NCBI RefSeq assembly: GCF_028649595.1
Contig: NZ_JAQSLK010000005.1
Coordinates: forward strand, 85,824 to 149,823
Reading direction: 5' to 3'
DNA from: Campylobacter magnus
GTDB taxonomy: Bacteria; Campylobacterota; Campylobacteria; Campylobacterales; Campylobacteraceae
Length of the DNA stretch: 64,000 nt
The notes beneath the pieces are model-generated. The model made no database searches, was not told the origin of the DNA, and saw nothing but the letters and a program-made list of their open reading frames with translations. A program made the position numbers and the translations under genes. Below are positions 17,414-28,756 of the stretch, piece after piece; position 1 is the stretch's first letter; each line of letters opens with the position of its first letter.

Positions 17414-17964
17414 TTGTTACTTAAAAGTACGCTAGCTTCACGCTTTATTAGACTTAAAATTTCATAGGCTTTGCGTTTAATCAAAAGATTGAAGCTATAA
17501 GCTGGAATCGCTACAAAAATACCGCATCCAGTAGCCACCAAAGCTTCTGAGATAGAACGAGCAATAGCATTTATACCACCTGTTCCATCGCCTAAGTCAG
17601 CAAAGGTTTCTAGAATTCCCACCACAGTACCAAAAAGCCCTATAAAAGGCGAAGTAGAAGCTACTATAGCAAGCAATGTAAGCCCACTAGTAGATCTACT
17701 CTCAGCTAAGCCGATGTAAACATCTAGTTTTTCTTTATTTACGCTATTACTGCATTTTTTTAGCACTGAACTTGTGTTTTCTATCTTGCCACCAATCAAA
17801 ATACTCTCTAAAGCTGATTGTTCCTTTGCTCTCCAAACACCAAGTGCTAAATAGCGTGAAAGCAAAATAGTAAAACTCAAAATAAAATAAACAGATAGCC
17901 AAGCTATCACTATAATAGTAATAGCCGAGCTATTTGTAAGAAAAGTGGCTATAGCATTCCACAT
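17410..17964 (-). CDS. tolQ: TolQ / ExbB family proton-channel protein
   Basis: 184 residues with three membrane segments (about 14-38, 88-112 and 135-158). The conserved stretch is ASTSPFIGLFGTVVGILETF, followed by GINAIARSISEALVATGCGIFVAIPA, quoted here in two parts of the MotA/TolQ/ExbB fold. GILE is encoded by a palindrome half-site. The gene begins 6 bp after atpC, so the tol genes are read through from the ATP synthase operon. Confidence 0.94.
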   Translation of the reverse strand: MWNAIATFLTNSSAITIIVIAWLSVYFILSFTILLSRYLALGVWRAKEQSALESILIGGKIENTSSVLKKCSNSVNKEKLDVYIGLAESRSTSGLTLLAIVASTSPFIGLFGTVVGILETFADLGDGTGGINAIARSISEALVATGCGIFVAIPAYSFNLLIKRKAYEILSLIKREASVLLSNK

Positions 17965-17970
17965 TGTATT

Positions 17971-18351
17971 CTAACGCCCGCCTTCTAGTTTTGTCATAGC
18001 AACTCTTAGGGTAGCATCATCATAGCCCATTTTGCCAATAAGAGCTTTTGCATCTTCTAGCTTTTTGGCTATTTCACTTTCATTGCTACCTGATACTAAA
18101 ATAGCACCATCTACAAGTACATCTACTTTGTTTTCAGACACTTCTGCATAACCCCAATCAACTGCTACGATTTCATGATTACCACTGCTTAGTTCGATAT
18201 CTACTACTCCAGCATTTAGTAATGAGACCAAAGAGGCGTGTCTAGGCAAAACACCAAACTCACCTTCTTTGCCTGGCAAAACTACGCTTTTTACATCGTT
18301 AGAAAATATCAAACCATTAGGTGTTACGATTTCTAAATGTAAAGTTTCCAC
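17971..18351 (-). CDS. atpC: ATP synthase epsilon subunit
   Basis: 126 residues; central-stalk subunit of F1 that couples rotation and inhibits ATP hydrolysis. The N-terminal beta-sandwich starts LHLEIVTPNGLIF and has GKEGEFGVLPRHASLVSLL, the family signature. A shorter C-terminal helical part follows. It lies 3 bp after atpD. Confidence 0.97.
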   Translation of the reverse strand: METLHLEIVTPNGLIFSNDVKSVVLPGKEGEFGVLPRHASLVSLLNAGVVDIELSSGNHEIVAVDWGYAEVSENKVDVLVDGAILVSGSNESEIAKKLEDAKALIGKMGYDDATLRVAMTKLEGGR

Positions 18352-18354
18352 AGG

Positions 18355-19755
<1,401 letters not shown>

Positions 19756-19783
19756 TTAATCCTTTCGCAAATTTTTACTCATT

Positions 19784-19828
19784 AGAAATTCTAGAATTCC
19801 TCTGTTCTAGGAATTCTAGAATTCTAGA
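19784..19828. repeat. Palindrome pair inside the ATP synthase operon
   Basis: One degenerate and one full copy (TCTAGAATTCC, then TCTAGGAATTCTAGAATTCTAG) in the atpG-atpD gap. The two could pair with each other into a larger hairpin in the mRNA. Confidence 0.85.
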
Positions 19829-20722
19829 TTATTTCATACTCTCAACACCGCTAATAATTTCAATTAGCTCAGTGGTGATGTTACCTTGGCGTGCTTTGTT
19901 GTAAGCAAGGTCTAGTTCTTTTACCTTTGCTTTGGCGTTTTTACTAGCATTATCCATAGCCTGCATGCGCGAGCAGTGCTCAGCTGCAAGACTATCTATT
20001 AGCGAGTAATACATACCGTATTCTAGGTATTTTTTCAAAAGCTCGCCGATGATAGTATCATCTTCATTGCTAGGCTCAACTTCCATCAAAGAGTCAAACT
20101 TCTCAGCACTTCCCATATCAAGTGGCATTTGAATCGGTACGATATCCTTGATGCGAATCTCTTGGCTTATCATATTTTTATAGCCATTATGCACCATGAT
20201 AATCTTATCAGTTGCTCCTGAGTTAAAGTCTTTTATAGCCTCATCGATAATGCTTTGAGCTTTTTCGTAAGTAGGCGTAGAACTAACGCCTCTATAGCTT
20301 TCCAAAATATCTATACCCTGGAAATTAAAAAACTCAATGCCTTTTTTGCCAATAGCTCTTAGGCGAACTTTGACTTTTTTGGCTTTATATTCTTCAATGA
20401 GCTTCTGGGTAGCATGGATTGTCGCCATGTTAAAGCCACCGCAAAGCCCTTTATCTGCGGTAATAAAGATGATATCAACTTTATTTACCGGCGCATCCAC
20501 ATCGTAAAATTTTGGATTGCTAATAGCAGAGCCATATTTGTGGATTTTATACGATATTTCACTTAAAATATCTCTAATTTTTTGTGCATAGAGCTTTGAC
20601 TTTTTGGCAGCTTCTTCTGCCTTTTTTAGCTTAGCAACAGAAACTAGCTTCATAGCGTTCGTTGTTTTTTGGGTATTTTGAACGCTCTTGATTTTTCTTT
20701 TTATATCTTTTAAACTAGCCAT
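19829..20722 (-). CDS. atpG: ATP synthase gamma subunit
   Basis: Rotating central shaft of F1, 297 residues. The N-terminal coiled helix starts [20 protein letters not shown]; the internal motif [13 protein letters not shown] and the C-terminal helix with [17 protein letters not shown] carry the family signature. It begins 8 bp after atpA. Confidence 0.98.
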   Translation of the reverse strand: MASLKDIKRKIKSVQNTQKTTNAMKLVSVAKLKKAEEAAKKSKLYAQKIRDILSEISYKIHKYGSAISNPKFYDVDAPVNKVDIIFITADKGLCGGFNMATIHATQKLIEEYKAKKVKVRLRAIGKKGIEFFNFQGIDILESYRGVSSTPTYEKAQSIIDEAIKDFNSGATDKIIMVHNGYKNMISQEIRIKDIVPIQMPLDMGSAEKFDSLMEVEPSNEDDTIIGELLKKYLEYGMYYSLIDSLAAEHCSRMQAMDNASKNAKAKVKELDLAYNKARQGNITTELIEIISGVESMK

Positions 20723-20730
20723 GTTCGCCC

Positions 20731-22248
20731 TTACTCAGCGCTAAAAGTAGCCTTAAACTCACTTAACGCTTTTTCAAGTTTTTCTTCAATATCTTTTTCT
20801 ACTGATTTTTTAGAACGAATTTGCTCAAAAATATCAGGATACTTTGCCTCAATATACGGATATAACTCAGCTTCAAATTTATTTACAGCTGAAGCTGGAA
20901 TATCATCTAGGTAGCCATGAGAACCAGCATAGATTAGCACTACTTGATTTTCTACTGGAAGTGGGCTATATGGAGGTTGTTTTAGAACTTCAACCATGCG
21001 TTGACCACGCTCAAGTTGTTTACGACTGCTCTCATCAAGGTCGCTAGCAAACTGAGCAAAGGCTTGAAGCTCACGATATTGAGCTAGTTCTAGGCGAAGT
21101 GTGCCTGAGACTTTTTTGATAGCTTTGATTTGTGCTGCACCACCAACACGGCTAACAGAAAGACCAACATTGATCGCTGGGCGAACACCTGAGTTAAATA
21201 GGTCACTCTCCAAGAAGATTTGTCCATCTGTAATAGAAATAACATTTGTTGGGATATATGCTGATACATCACCTGCTTGTGTTTCGATGATAGGTAGTGC
21301 TGTTAGAGAACCAGCTCCTAGTGCATCACTTAGCTTACTAGCACGCTCAAGCAAGCGAGAGTGTAGGTAGAATACATCGCCAGGATAAGCCTCACGACCT
21401 GGTGGGCGGCGAAGGATAAGCGACATCTCACGGTAAGCTACAGCGTGTTTACTTAGATCATCATAGACAATAAGTGCGTGGCGACCATTGTCACGGAAAT
21501 ATTCACCCATTGTTACACCAGCATAAGGTGCTAGGTATTGAAGTGCTGCTGGGTCACTAGCAGAAGCTGCTACTACGATAGTATATTCCATAGCTCCGTA
21601 TTCTTCTAGTTTTTTAACCACTTGAGCTACGGTTGATTGTTTTTGACCAATTGCTACATAGATACAGATTACATCCTGACCTTTTTGATTGATGATGGTA
21701 TCTACTGCTACTGTTGTTTTGCCAGTTTGGCGGTCACCAATGATAAGCTCGCGTTGACCACGACCGATTGGAACTAGAGCATCGATGGCTTTGATACCAG
21801 TTTGAAGTGGTTCATGAACACTTTTTCTAGCCATGATGCCTTTTGCTTTTTCTTCGATAAATCTACTCTCAGTTGCATCAATTGTGCCTTTTGCATCAAG
21901 AGGCTCGCCAAGTGAGTTTACCACGCGTCCTATCATAGCATCACCTACTGGCACACGAAGCAGTTTGCCAAGGCGTTTAACGCTAGTGCCCTCTACGATT
22001 TTATCACTTTTACCAAGGATAACGACACCAACGCTACTTTCTTCTAGGTTTTGAGCAAGACCTTTTTCACCATTTTCAAACTCCACCATTTCGCCAGCCA
22101 TTACATTTTTAAGACCATAAACTCTGGCAACACCATCAGCTACTGAAATTACCTTTCCAGTTTCCTCGACATTTACGCTTAGATCGTAGCTAGCAATACG
22201 CTCTTTGATTATACTGCTAATCTCGTCTGCTTTTAATCTTGCACTCAC
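20731..22248 (-). CDS. atpA: ATP synthase alpha subunit
   Basis: Non-catalytic nucleotide-binding F1 subunit, 505 residues. P-loop [13 protein letters not shown] (about 171-183), [20 protein letters not shown] (20 residues) and the signature [13 protein letters not shown] are present. It begins 9 bp after atpH. Normal length, no anomaly. Confidence 0.99.
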   Translation of the reverse strand: MSARLKADEISSIIKERIASYDLSVNVEETGKVISVADGVARVYGLKNVMAGEMVEFENGEKGLAQNLEESSVGVVILGKSDKIVEGTSVKRLGKLLRVPVGDAMIGRVVNSLGEPLDAKGTIDATESRFIEEKAKGIMARKSVHEPLQTGIKAIDALVPIGRGQRELIIGDRQTGKTTVAVDTIINQKGQDVICIYVAIGQKQSTVAQVVKKLEEYGAMEYTIVVAASASDPAALQYLAPYAGVTMGEYFRDNGRHALIVYDDLSKHAVAYREMSLILRRPPGREAYPGDVFYLHSRLLERASKLSDALGAGSLTALPIIETQAGDVSAYIPTNVISITDGQIFLESDLFNSGVRPAINVGLSVSRVGGAAQIKAIKKVSGTLRLELAQYRELQAFAQFASDLDESSRKQLERGQRMVEVLKQPPYSPLPVENQVVLIYAGSHGYLDDIPASAVNKFEAELYPYIEAKYPDIFEQIRSKKSVEKDIEEKLEKALSEFKATFSAE

Positions 22249-22257
22249 GCTATCTCC

Positions 22258-22791
22258 TTATTTAATTGCTTTTAATATATGTTCAGTTAGTTTTTCTTTG
22301 AATAAATTCATAGAAAAACTTGCCTCAAACCCCAAATCAGAAAGCTCAATTTTGATACCATCATAATCTACTTTTTTGCTTTCAAACTCAATGTTTGCGT
22401 TTAGTTTTTTAGAAAATTTATCTTCTAGTTCTTTTTTGCTAGCTTCGTTTAGCTCAAACGAGCTAAAAATTGCGCCTTTGAATTTGTTATCTCTAAGAGC
22501 TTTTTGGTATGAAAACTCCTTAGAAATATCAGGTAAAGCCTCTAAGCGCTTAGCTTTAGCTAAAGTTAGCAAAAAGTTTGAAAATTTTGCACTATTGCAC
22601 TCTACAAGACTTAGTAAAAACTCAGCCTTTTTCTCAGCACTTAGACTTGGTAGATTTATTATATCTACAAATTTTGATGAGGCAAAAGCTGATTTTATAT
22701 CGCTTAATGCACTATCAATTTGCGCAATCTCGCTAGCATCTAGAGATGAAAGCAATGCGCCTACATATTTTTTTGCGACTACTTCATGCAT
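22258..22791 (-). CDS. atpH: ATP synthase delta subunit
   Basis: 177 residues; links F1 to the peripheral stalk. Sequence conservation in this subunit is low, but the N-terminal helical domain (VAKKYVGALLSSLD) and a C-terminal part with GFEASFSMNLFKEKL are in keeping with the family. Position between the b subunit and alpha confirms it. The start overlaps the atpF stop by one base. Confidence 0.95.
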   Translation of the reverse strand: MHEVVAKKYVGALLSSLDASEIAQIDSALSDIKSAFASSKFVDIINLPSLSAEKKAEFLLSLVECNSAKFSNFLLTLAKAKRLEALPDISKEFSYQKALRDNKFKGAIFSSFELNEASKKELEDKFSKKLNANIEFESKKVDYDGIKIELSDLGFEASFSMNLFKEKLTEHILKAIK

Positions 22792-23294
22792 TAGCTAACC
22801 TTTTTCTTAATAATATCTACAAGAGCTTGTTCGCTCACAGCAATATCTTTATCGCTAAATGCGTTATCAAGCACGCTGGCTACAGTTTTACGGACACTAT
22901 CACGGCGAGCGAATTCTTTTTGTTCAGCAAAGCTCTCATTTAAAATTCTAATAGCAGACTCTGTATCACGCTCGATTTTTTCTTTTAGTAGTTTGGCTTC
23001 TACTTTACCGTTTTCTATAAACTCAGCAGCCTGAATCTTCATTTTCTCAGCCTTAGCTCTAGCTTCTTCTTCTTTGCGTTGGGCTTCAAGAATTTTATTT
23101 CTTGATTGCGTCATTTTCTTTTCTATAGCTTCAATGCGACCTTTATAAGCATTTTTGATAGGATTTGCAATGAAGTAATATAAAATTCCTGCAAAGATAA
23201 CAAAGTTAATAGTCCTAGCTACTATATCATAGTCAGGCACACCATCTTTAGCACCAAAAGCAAGTAATGGTAGAAATAACAATAATGCTTTCAT
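22791..23294 (-). CDS. atpF: ATP synthase b subunit
   Basis: 167 residues; membrane anchor of the peripheral stalk. It starts with a short hydrophobic stretch (MKALLLFLPLLAFGA, signal-like) and has a TM at about 28-50 (INFVIFAGILYYFIANPI), then a long charged coiled coil. Two b-type genes (this one and the b' gene just upstream) form a heterodimeric stalk, as usual in Campylobacterota. Confidence 0.96.
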   Translation of the reverse strand: MKALLLFLPLLAFGAKDGVPDYDIVARTINFVIFAGILYYFIANPIKNAYKGRIEAIEKKMTQSRNKILEAQRKEEEARAKAEKMKIQAAEFIENGKVEAKLLKEKIERDTESAIRILNESFAEQKEFARRDSVRKTVASVLDNAFSDKDIAVSEQALVDIIKKKVS

Positions 23295-23304
23295 TACTAA
23301 CCCC

Positions 23305-23727
23305 TTAAAGCTTTGATAAAACTGATTTTATCTCAGTTTTGATTATAGGTAAATTATCGCTTAAGGCTACTTTTAGAGCTTCTTGCTCAGTTTTTAGACC
23401 AGCTTCAAATTCCTTATAATCAGCCTCAAGTCTAGCTCGCTCAGCATCGATTTTACTCTTGCTAAGTTCATTTGCACTTTGAATAGCTGCTGCTTTTAGC
23501 TTAGATACTTCATCCCTAGCACTTGCTAGGATAGCAGCACACTCTTCTTCGTATTTTTTTGTGTCGTTGCCGTATTTTGAAAGCTCTTTTTCTTCATTTG
23601 CGATGCTTTCATTGCGGTTATCCACAAAGCTTAAAATAGGCTTGTATAAAATCACATTTAGCAAGTAAATCATAACTAGAAAAACTACTACTGTAATTCC
23701 AAGCAGTTTTGGATCAATTTCAAGCAT
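23305..23727 (-). CDS. atpF': ATP synthase b' subunit
   Basis: 140 residues; second peripheral-stalk subunit. TM at about 8-28 (LGITVVVFLVMIYLLNVILY) followed by PILSFVDNRNESIANEEKEL and a charged coiled coil to the end. It is the first gene of the atp operon and follows parB by 82 bp containing one palindrome (23753-23766). Confidence 0.95.
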   Translation of the reverse strand: MLEIDPKLLGITVVVFLVMIYLLNVILYKPILSFVDNRNESIANEEKELSKYGNDTKKYEEECAAILASARDEVSKLKAAAIQSANELSKSKIDAERARLEADYKEFEAGLKTEQEALKVALSDNLPIIKTEIKSVLSKL

Positions 23728-23809
23728 TTTACCCCTTTCATAAAGTTTGAGAATTCTAGAATTCCCTATAAATTCTCAAAAATTTTTTGTAATCTTACAA
23801 TAATAAAGT

Positions 23810-24631
23810 CTAAACTTTGCTTAATTTTGCCAATAATTTATCAATTTCTTTAAGTTCTTTAAAGCTCAAAGTGATTTTATTCCCACTTGTAGTGCTTGAA
23901 AAACCTAGTTCTTTAAAGCGGTTTTTTAGCTTTAAAACACCACTATTTAGTTCATCTGCGGTCTTTGGCTTTTTGATTTTTTTCACCAATTCTTCAGTAT
24001 CTCTTACGCTTAGATTTTGCCCTACTATGCTATCAGCTAGCATTTTTTCATCATTTTTGCTAAGCCCTACTAGCACTTTTGCATGTCCGCTTGAGATTTT
24101 TTTATCTTCTATTAGTTTTTGTGTTTTCTCATCTAGGCTTAGTAGACGCAGGGTATTTGTAACCCAAGTGCGTGATTTTTTTAGCGAACTTGCTAGTTCT
24201 TCTTGTGTTATATCGTGTTCGCTGATTAGTTCTTTTAGTGATTTTGCTAGCTCTATTGGATTTAGATTTTCTCTTTGGATATTTTCTATTAAGGCTAGTT
24301 CTCGCAGGTTTTTTTCAGCTGTGCTTAGCACAATCGCTTTTATTTGGGTCTTTCCTAGCATTTTTGTAGCACGCATACGGCGCTCACCTGCTATTAGCAA
24401 GTAGTCTTTTTCACTGCGTTTTAGCACCACTATTGGCTGTATTAGTCCGTGTTCTTTTATACTAGCTGAGAGTTCTTTTAGTGCACTCTCATCAAAGTTT
24501 TTGCGAGGTTGAAACGGATTTGCTTTGATATAAGAAAGATTGATATCTAGAACTTTATTGCTATTTAACTCTCTATCATAGTCAAACTGGGCATCATCTA
24601 AAAGTGCGCTAAGTCCTTTGCCAAGTGCCAT
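23810..24631 (-). CDS. parB: Chromosome-partitioning protein ParB
   Basis: CTPase/DNA-binding clamp that loads at parS sites and recruits condensin. 273 residues: GKGLSALLDD at the N-terminus, PFQPRKNFDE, the CTP-binding box LIAGERRMRATKML (GERRxRA), and a central HTH (TQEELASSLKKSRTWVTNTL). It lies 3 bp downstream of parA. I did not see a TGTTTCACGTGAAACA-type parS site in the window. Confidence 0.97.
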   Translation of the reverse strand: MALGKGLSALLDDAQFDYDRELNSNKVLDINLSYIKANPFQPRKNFDESALKELSASIKEHGLIQPIVVLKRSEKDYLLIAGERRMRATKMLGKTQIKAIVLSTAEKNLRELALIENIQRENLNPIELAKSLKELISEHDITQEELASSLKKSRTWVTNTLRLLSLDEKTQKLIEDKKISSGHAKVLVGLSKNDEKMLADSIVGQNLSVRDTEELVKKIKKPKTADELNSGVLKLKNRFKELGFSSTTSGNKITLSFKELKEIDKLLAKLSKV

Positions 24632-24634
24632 TTT

Positions 24635-25408
24635 TTACCTCATTATCGATGTTGCTAGGCTTTGATAAGCGATAGAACCAGTTGATTTACCATCGTATAA
24701 AATCACCGGTTTGCCAAAGCTTGGACTCTCAGCTAGCTTTACATTTCGTGGGATAATGATAAACTCTTCTCCAGTTTTAAATAGCTTGCTCTTAAAGTGG
24801 TCTTTTAGATCGGCTACTGCTTCTTTTGATAGGTTGTTTTGTGCGCTATACATTGTTGGCAAAAAGCCTTTGATTTTTAGTTTTTTATTTATGGTTTCTT
24901 TTACTACTTTGATGGTATTTAAAATCTGCGCAAGTCCCTCCATAGCGTAAAACTCGCACTGAATAGGAATAATCACACTAGCACTAGCACAAAGAGCATT
25001 TATAGTAAGACTACCCAAAGTTGGCGGTGTATCAATGATGATATAGTCATATTCTTTAGTAATTTCGCTGATTTTTTCACGCAAGATGGTTTTATAGTCT
25101 TGTTCGTCGCGAGAAAACTCTTGCTCAATACCTACTAGACCGATATTTGATGGAGCTAGGTATAGATCAGGGATTTGAGTTTCTAGCACGATTTCGCTTA
25201 GCTTTTTGCTGCCAGTTAGCACATGGTAAATGTTAAACTCATAGTCTCTGCGTGAAAATCCAAGCCCAGTGGTTGCGTTTGCCTGTGGGTCTATATCAAG
25301 CAAAAGCACCTTTTTGCCTGCTACTGCTAGTGAAGCTGAGAGATTTACAGCGGTGGTGGTTTTGCCTACTCCACCTTTTTGATTAGCTATTGTTATTACT
25401 TCGCTCAT
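24635..25408 (-). CDS. parA: Chromosome-partitioning ATPase ParA (Soj)
   Basis: 257 residues. Deviant Walker A KGGVGKTTTAVNL at 11-23, Walker A' LLLDIDPQANAT and Walker B YIIIDTPPTLG. It acts with ParB in chromosome segregation. It overlaps birA by 4 bp. The fmt-birA-parA-parB-atp order is shared with other Campylobacter, as I recall. Confidence 0.98.
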   Translation of the reverse strand: MSEVITIANQKGGVGKTTTAVNLSASLAVAGKKVLLLDIDPQANATTGLGFSRRDYEFNIYHVLTGSKKLSEIVLETQIPDLYLAPSNIGLVGIEQEFSRDEQDYKTILREKISEITKEYDYIIIDTPPTLGSLTINALCASASVIIPIQCEFYAMEGLAQILNTIKVVKETINKKLKIKGFLPTMYSAQNNLSKEAVADLKDHFKSKLFKTGEEFIIIPRNVKLAESPSFGKPVILYDGKSTGSIAYQSLATSIMR

Positions 25409-26037
25409 CTTGCTAAATATACCTTTTTATTATTTATGATAATTGCGCCATCATCTGCTAGGCTTGCATCACGAAGGGGCGTTGCTTTGCCATCTATATG
25501 AACGCTAAATTTTTTTGATTTTTCGAATTCTAGCAAGAATTTGCTTAAAATCTCTTTCCATTTTGGCAAATTTTTCAAACTTTTTTCAAAGTGCGATAAA
25601 AGCGTCATCGGCTCTATATCAATATCTAAAGTTTGCGCGTATATCGGTGCTTTGGCTATATTGATGCCTATGCCACATACTACAAAATCACGGAATTTTG
25701 TGCTTAGAATTCCCCCGATTTTTTGCTCTAAATAAAAGTCATTTGGCCACTTTAGCCATGCTTTTGAGCCAAGCGAGCGCAAAACCTGCGTCATAAGATA
25801 AGCAAAATAAATGCTAATTGCGCTAAGTGGCAAATCGTCAGGCAGCATATCTTGCTTTAAAGCAAAGCTAAAATACAAATTGCCCTCTTCGCTCTCCCAG
25901 AGATTTGCCCTGCTGCCATATCCTGCGCTTTGGCTAGCGGCTGTGAGTATGACCGGAGCTTCTAGCTCGCCATTTTTTAAAGCTTCTATGAGTCTAGTTT
26001 GCGTTGAGTCGCAATTAGCTAAATATATTATCTCCAA
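25405..26037 (-). CDS. birA: Biotin--[acetyl-CoA-carboxylase] ligase
   Basis: Attaches biotin to the carboxyl-carrier protein AccB. 210 residues: only the catalytic domain is present, with no N-terminal HTH, so it is a monofunctional ligase without repressor activity. The biotin-binding loop is GYGSRANLWESEEGNLYFSF; KWPNDFYLEQKIGGIL follows. The start overlaps the end of fmt by 23 bp, which indicates coupling. Confidence 0.95.
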   Translation of the reverse strand: MEIIYLANCDSTQTRLIEALKNGELEAPVILTAASQSAGYGSRANLWESEEGNLYFSFALKQDMLPDDLPLSAISIYFAYLMTQVLRSLGSKAWLKWPNDFYLEQKIGGILSTKFRDFVVCGIGINIAKAPIYAQTLDIDIEPMTLLSHFEKSLKNLPKWKEILSKFLLEFEKSKKFSVHIDGKATPLRDASLADDGAIIINNKKVYLAR

Positions 26038-26923
26038 GACCTAGCCTTTTACCATTTAAATATTCTTTTGCATCAAGGGCTTTTTTGCCTGCTTCTTGAA
26101 TGCTAAAAATCTCCACAAGTCCTTTTTTTGCTCCCACGCAAAAGCTATTTTGATTTATAGCGCAGATTTTGCCGATTTGCTCATCGGCTACATTTTGGCT
26201 ATGAATTTTGATTTTAAGCAATTTTGTGCCATTGCTAAAATAAATGCTAGGCCAAGGATTAAAGGCTAAGAACTTGCGCCAAATTATGCTAATTTCATCA
26301 TCAAAGCTGATTTGACCTTCTTCTTTTTTGATTTTTTTACATTTTGAGCTTAGGGCTGAAAACTGCGCTATAGGATTGATTTTTTCATAATTTTCTAGCG
26401 TTTTAAGAGCTAGCTTGCCAGCCATAGTGGCAAAAATGCTAAAAAGCTCTTGGTTACTTTTGCCCTCTATATCGCAAACTTCAAAGCCTAGCATATCACC
26501 ATCATCAAGCCCCACGCCCATTTTCATAGCTGTTATGCCGCCAAGTTTTTTGCCATTTAGCACCATTTGCTGCACGGGACTAGCACCACGAAACTCTGGC
26601 AAAATCGAAGCATGCAGGTTTATACAAGGCGCAATGCTTAAAATATCCTCGCCTAAAATCTGTCCATAAGCAGCCACTACGATAAAATCGGGTTTTAAAA
26701 GAGCAATTTGCGCTGCTGCTCCGTTTTTTAGGTTTTGTGGCTGAAAAATAGTAAAGCCCTTGCTAAGTGCGAATTCTTTTACAGGTGGCGAGCTAAGCAC
26801 TGCCTTTCTGCCAACTGGTTTATCAGGCTGAGTAAAAACACCTACAATCTCAAAATGCTCACAAAGCGCTTTTAGCACGCTAAGGGCGTAATCTGGCGTC
26901 CCCATAAAAACTATTTTTTTCAT
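26015..26923 (-). CDS. fmt: Methionyl-tRNA formyltransferase
   Basis: Formylates initiator Met-tRNA using 10-formyl-tetrahydrofolate. 302 residues: FMGTPDYALSVLKAL at the N-terminus, the SLLP-like signature LHASILPEFRGASPVQ (Asn/His/Asp catalytic region), and a C-terminal OB-like domain. The upstream gap of 248 bp is filled with palindromes. Confidence 0.97.
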   Translation of the reverse strand: MKKIVFMGTPDYALSVLKALCEHFEIVGVFTQPDKPVGRKAVLSSPPVKEFALSKGFTIFQPQNLKNGAAAQIALLKPDFIVVAAYGQILGEDILSIAPCINLHASILPEFRGASPVQQMVLNGKKLGGITAMKMGVGLDDGDMLGFEVCDIEGKSNQELFSIFATMAGKLALKTLENYEKINPIAQFSALSSKCKKIKKEEGQISFDDEISIIWRKFLAFNPWPSIYFSNGTKLLKIKIHSQNVADEQIGKICAINQNSFCVGAKKGLVEIFSIQEAGKKALDAKEYLNGKRLGLGDNIFS

Positions 26924-26937
26924 AAAAACTCTTTAAG

Positions 26938-27173
26938 CAAACTAGAATTCCTAATAAAAATTCTAGGGAATTCTAAAATTCCCAATAAAAAATTCTGGGA
27001 ATTCTAGTTTAGAATTCTAGGAATTCTAAAATTCCCAATAAAAACTTTCTAGGGAATTCTAAATTAAATTTCTAGGAATTCCAAAATTCCCAATAAAACT
27101 TCTAGGAATTCCTAGAATTCAGTTTAGAATTCTAGGAATTCCAGTTTAGAATTCTAGAATTCCCATAAAGTTT
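26938..27173. repeat. Dense palindrome array between fmt and proB
   Basis: About a dozen full or half copies of GGAATTCTAGAATTCC variants with spacers such as AATAAAAA and AGTTTA, spaced roughly 20 bp. No gene or other signal is seen in this gap. Confidence 0.92.
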
Positions 27174-27933
27174 AATTCTCAAAAATCGTGCCGCCATTTT
27201 GCTTGCCATCAAGCAAAAAGCTACGCACCGCAGACAAATCAAAACCACTAGCCAAAAACATTTTCTTGCCCTGCGCTAAAAGCATACTAGCAGCCATTAG
27301 CTTTGTAGCAATTCCACCTGTGCCATGCTCACTGCCAGCACCGCCTGCGCTTGCTATTTCAGCCTCACTTAGAGTATTTACTACTGGGCGGATTTTGGCG
27401 TTTTTGTTCTCATTTGGATTGCTATCATAGTAGCCATCTATGTCGCTTAGCATCACTAGCATATAAGCATCAAAGCACAGCGCAGCATCGGCTGAGAGCC
27501 TATCATTATCGCCATAAACAATCTCAGCTGTAGCTGTGGCGTCATTTTCATTTATTATAGGCAAAATTCCAAGTTCTAAAAGCCCAAAAACTAAATTTTT
27601 AGCATGTGTGCTACGGTGCTTTGAGTCAAAATCAGCCGCATTTAGTAGAAGCTGGGCTGTTTTTTTGGCGTAAACACTCATTTTTTTCTCATAAGTAGCC
27701 ATGAGATGAGGCTGACCCACAGCTGCTAAAATCTGCTTGTGAACTACACTATCACGCTTTAAATCTATCTTGCTCTGCCCTGCGCTAATAGCTGCTGAGC
27801 TTACTAAAATCACATCATAAACACCCATAAGCTCAGCAATAAGCCCACAAAGTGCGTCCATTCTCTCATCACAAAGTGCGCCATGCTCGCTTAGCACATG
27901 AGAGCCGACCTTTATAACTATTCGCTTTTTCAT
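27172..27933 (-). CDS. proB: Glutamate 5-kinase (short form, no PUA domain)
   Basis: First step of proline synthesis from glutamate. 253 residues of the amino-acid-kinase fold: RIVIKVGSHVLSE at the N-terminus, IINENDATATAEIVYGDND, LSDIDGYYDSNP and GGIATKLMAA. The C-terminal PUA domain found in E. coli ProB is absent, as in other Campylobacterota. It follows motB by 9 bp, so it is read with the motor genes rather than next to fmt. Confidence 0.96.
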   Translation of the reverse strand: MKKRIVIKVGSHVLSEHGALCDERMDALCGLIAELMGVYDVILVSSAAISAGQSKIDLKRDSVVHKQILAAVGQPHLMATYEKKMSVYAKKTAQLLLNAADFDSKHRSTHAKNLVFGLLELGILPIINENDATATAEIVYGDNDRLSADAALCFDAYMLVMLSDIDGYYDSNPNENKNAKIRPVVNTLSEAEIASAGGAGSEHGTGGIATKLMAASMLLAQGKKMFLASGFDLSAVRSFLLDGKQNGGTIFEN

Positions 27934-27942
27934 ACCAAAATC

Positions 27943-28755
27943 CTAATTTGCTGTGATATTGCCCACTACATCTGGTGCTCCTGGGGCTAAATTTGGAGCA
28001 ATGTTTGGCGTGATGTCCTGGGCTGGCTCATTGGCTGGGGCTACTGCGCCGATTAGGTCTAGCACTGAGTTTTGCGTTTTTATATCATCTCTGTCTATAC
28101 GAAAATAAATTTTTGCGATTTGTAAATCTTTTTCACTTCTAAAACCGCTAAAATTATTAGCATAGGCTGAAAATTGCATTTGCCCTGGATCTGAGCCGTT
28201 TGCTATAAGGTGGTTTAGCACAGTAAAGCTGCGAGCAGCTGAGAGGCGGTAGTTTTCTACATAATCAGCATTATCATCAGCATAGCCTCTAACTTCTACA
28301 TCTACGCTACTTGGTAGCTTTGAGATTATCATGCTCACAGTTCGCAAAAAAATCTTTGTCTCTTCTGTGGTAATATCTGAACTAAGCTTATCAAAGCGCA
28401 CCGAAGTTGGCAGGTCTATTGCTATTTGATTTTCAGCTTGGTCTAGGGCTACATTGTAGCGTTCGTTGTTTTTGTTTTCTTGTTTTGAGTCTTGGATCAT
28501 GCGTGAGTTATTTTGTGCTGTGCGTTCGCTTTGACCTGAGCGCTCAGCATCTTTTTTCTTTGTTGGACTCTCAGCCCTAGGAAAATCAAAAATTTGGATA
28601 AAGGCTTCTTTTACTTCATTTGCCTTTGCAGCATCGGACTCTGATATAGCCCATAGCGCAATAAACAGCGCTAGTAGCAATGAAAGGAAGTCTGCGTATG
28701 GTACCGCCCATTTTTCGCCGGCGGGACATTCAGGACACTTTTTTTTCTTTGCCAT
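27943..28755 (-). CDS. motB: Flagellar motor stator protein MotB
   Basis: 270 residues. The N-terminus has the single TM with the proton-carrying Asp (WAVPYADFLSLLLALFIALW), followed by a plug/linker and a C-terminal OmpA-like peptidoglycan-binding domain (SVDVEVRGYADDN, NYRLSAARSFTVLNHL). With MotA it forms the proton-driven stator. It begins one base after motA ends. Confidence 0.97.
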   Translation of the reverse strand: MAKKKKCPECPAGEKWAVPYADFLSLLLALFIALWAISESDAAKANEVKEAFIQIFDFPRAESPTKKKDAERSGQSERTAQNNSRMIQDSKQENKNNERYNVALDQAENQIAIDLPTSVRFDKLSSDITTEETKIFLRTVSMIISKLPSSVDVEVRGYADDNADYVENYRLSAARSFTVLNHLIANGSDPGQMQFSAYANNFSGFRSEKDLQIAKIYFRIDRDDIKTQNSVLDLIGAVAPANEPAQDITPNIAPNLAPGAPDVVGNITAN

Positions 28756-28756
28756 T

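Noticed and set aside
26938..27173. Insertion sequence explaining the palindromes
   Set aside because: No transposase gene, no terminal inverted repeats of IS size and no target-site duplications were seen with the palindromes.
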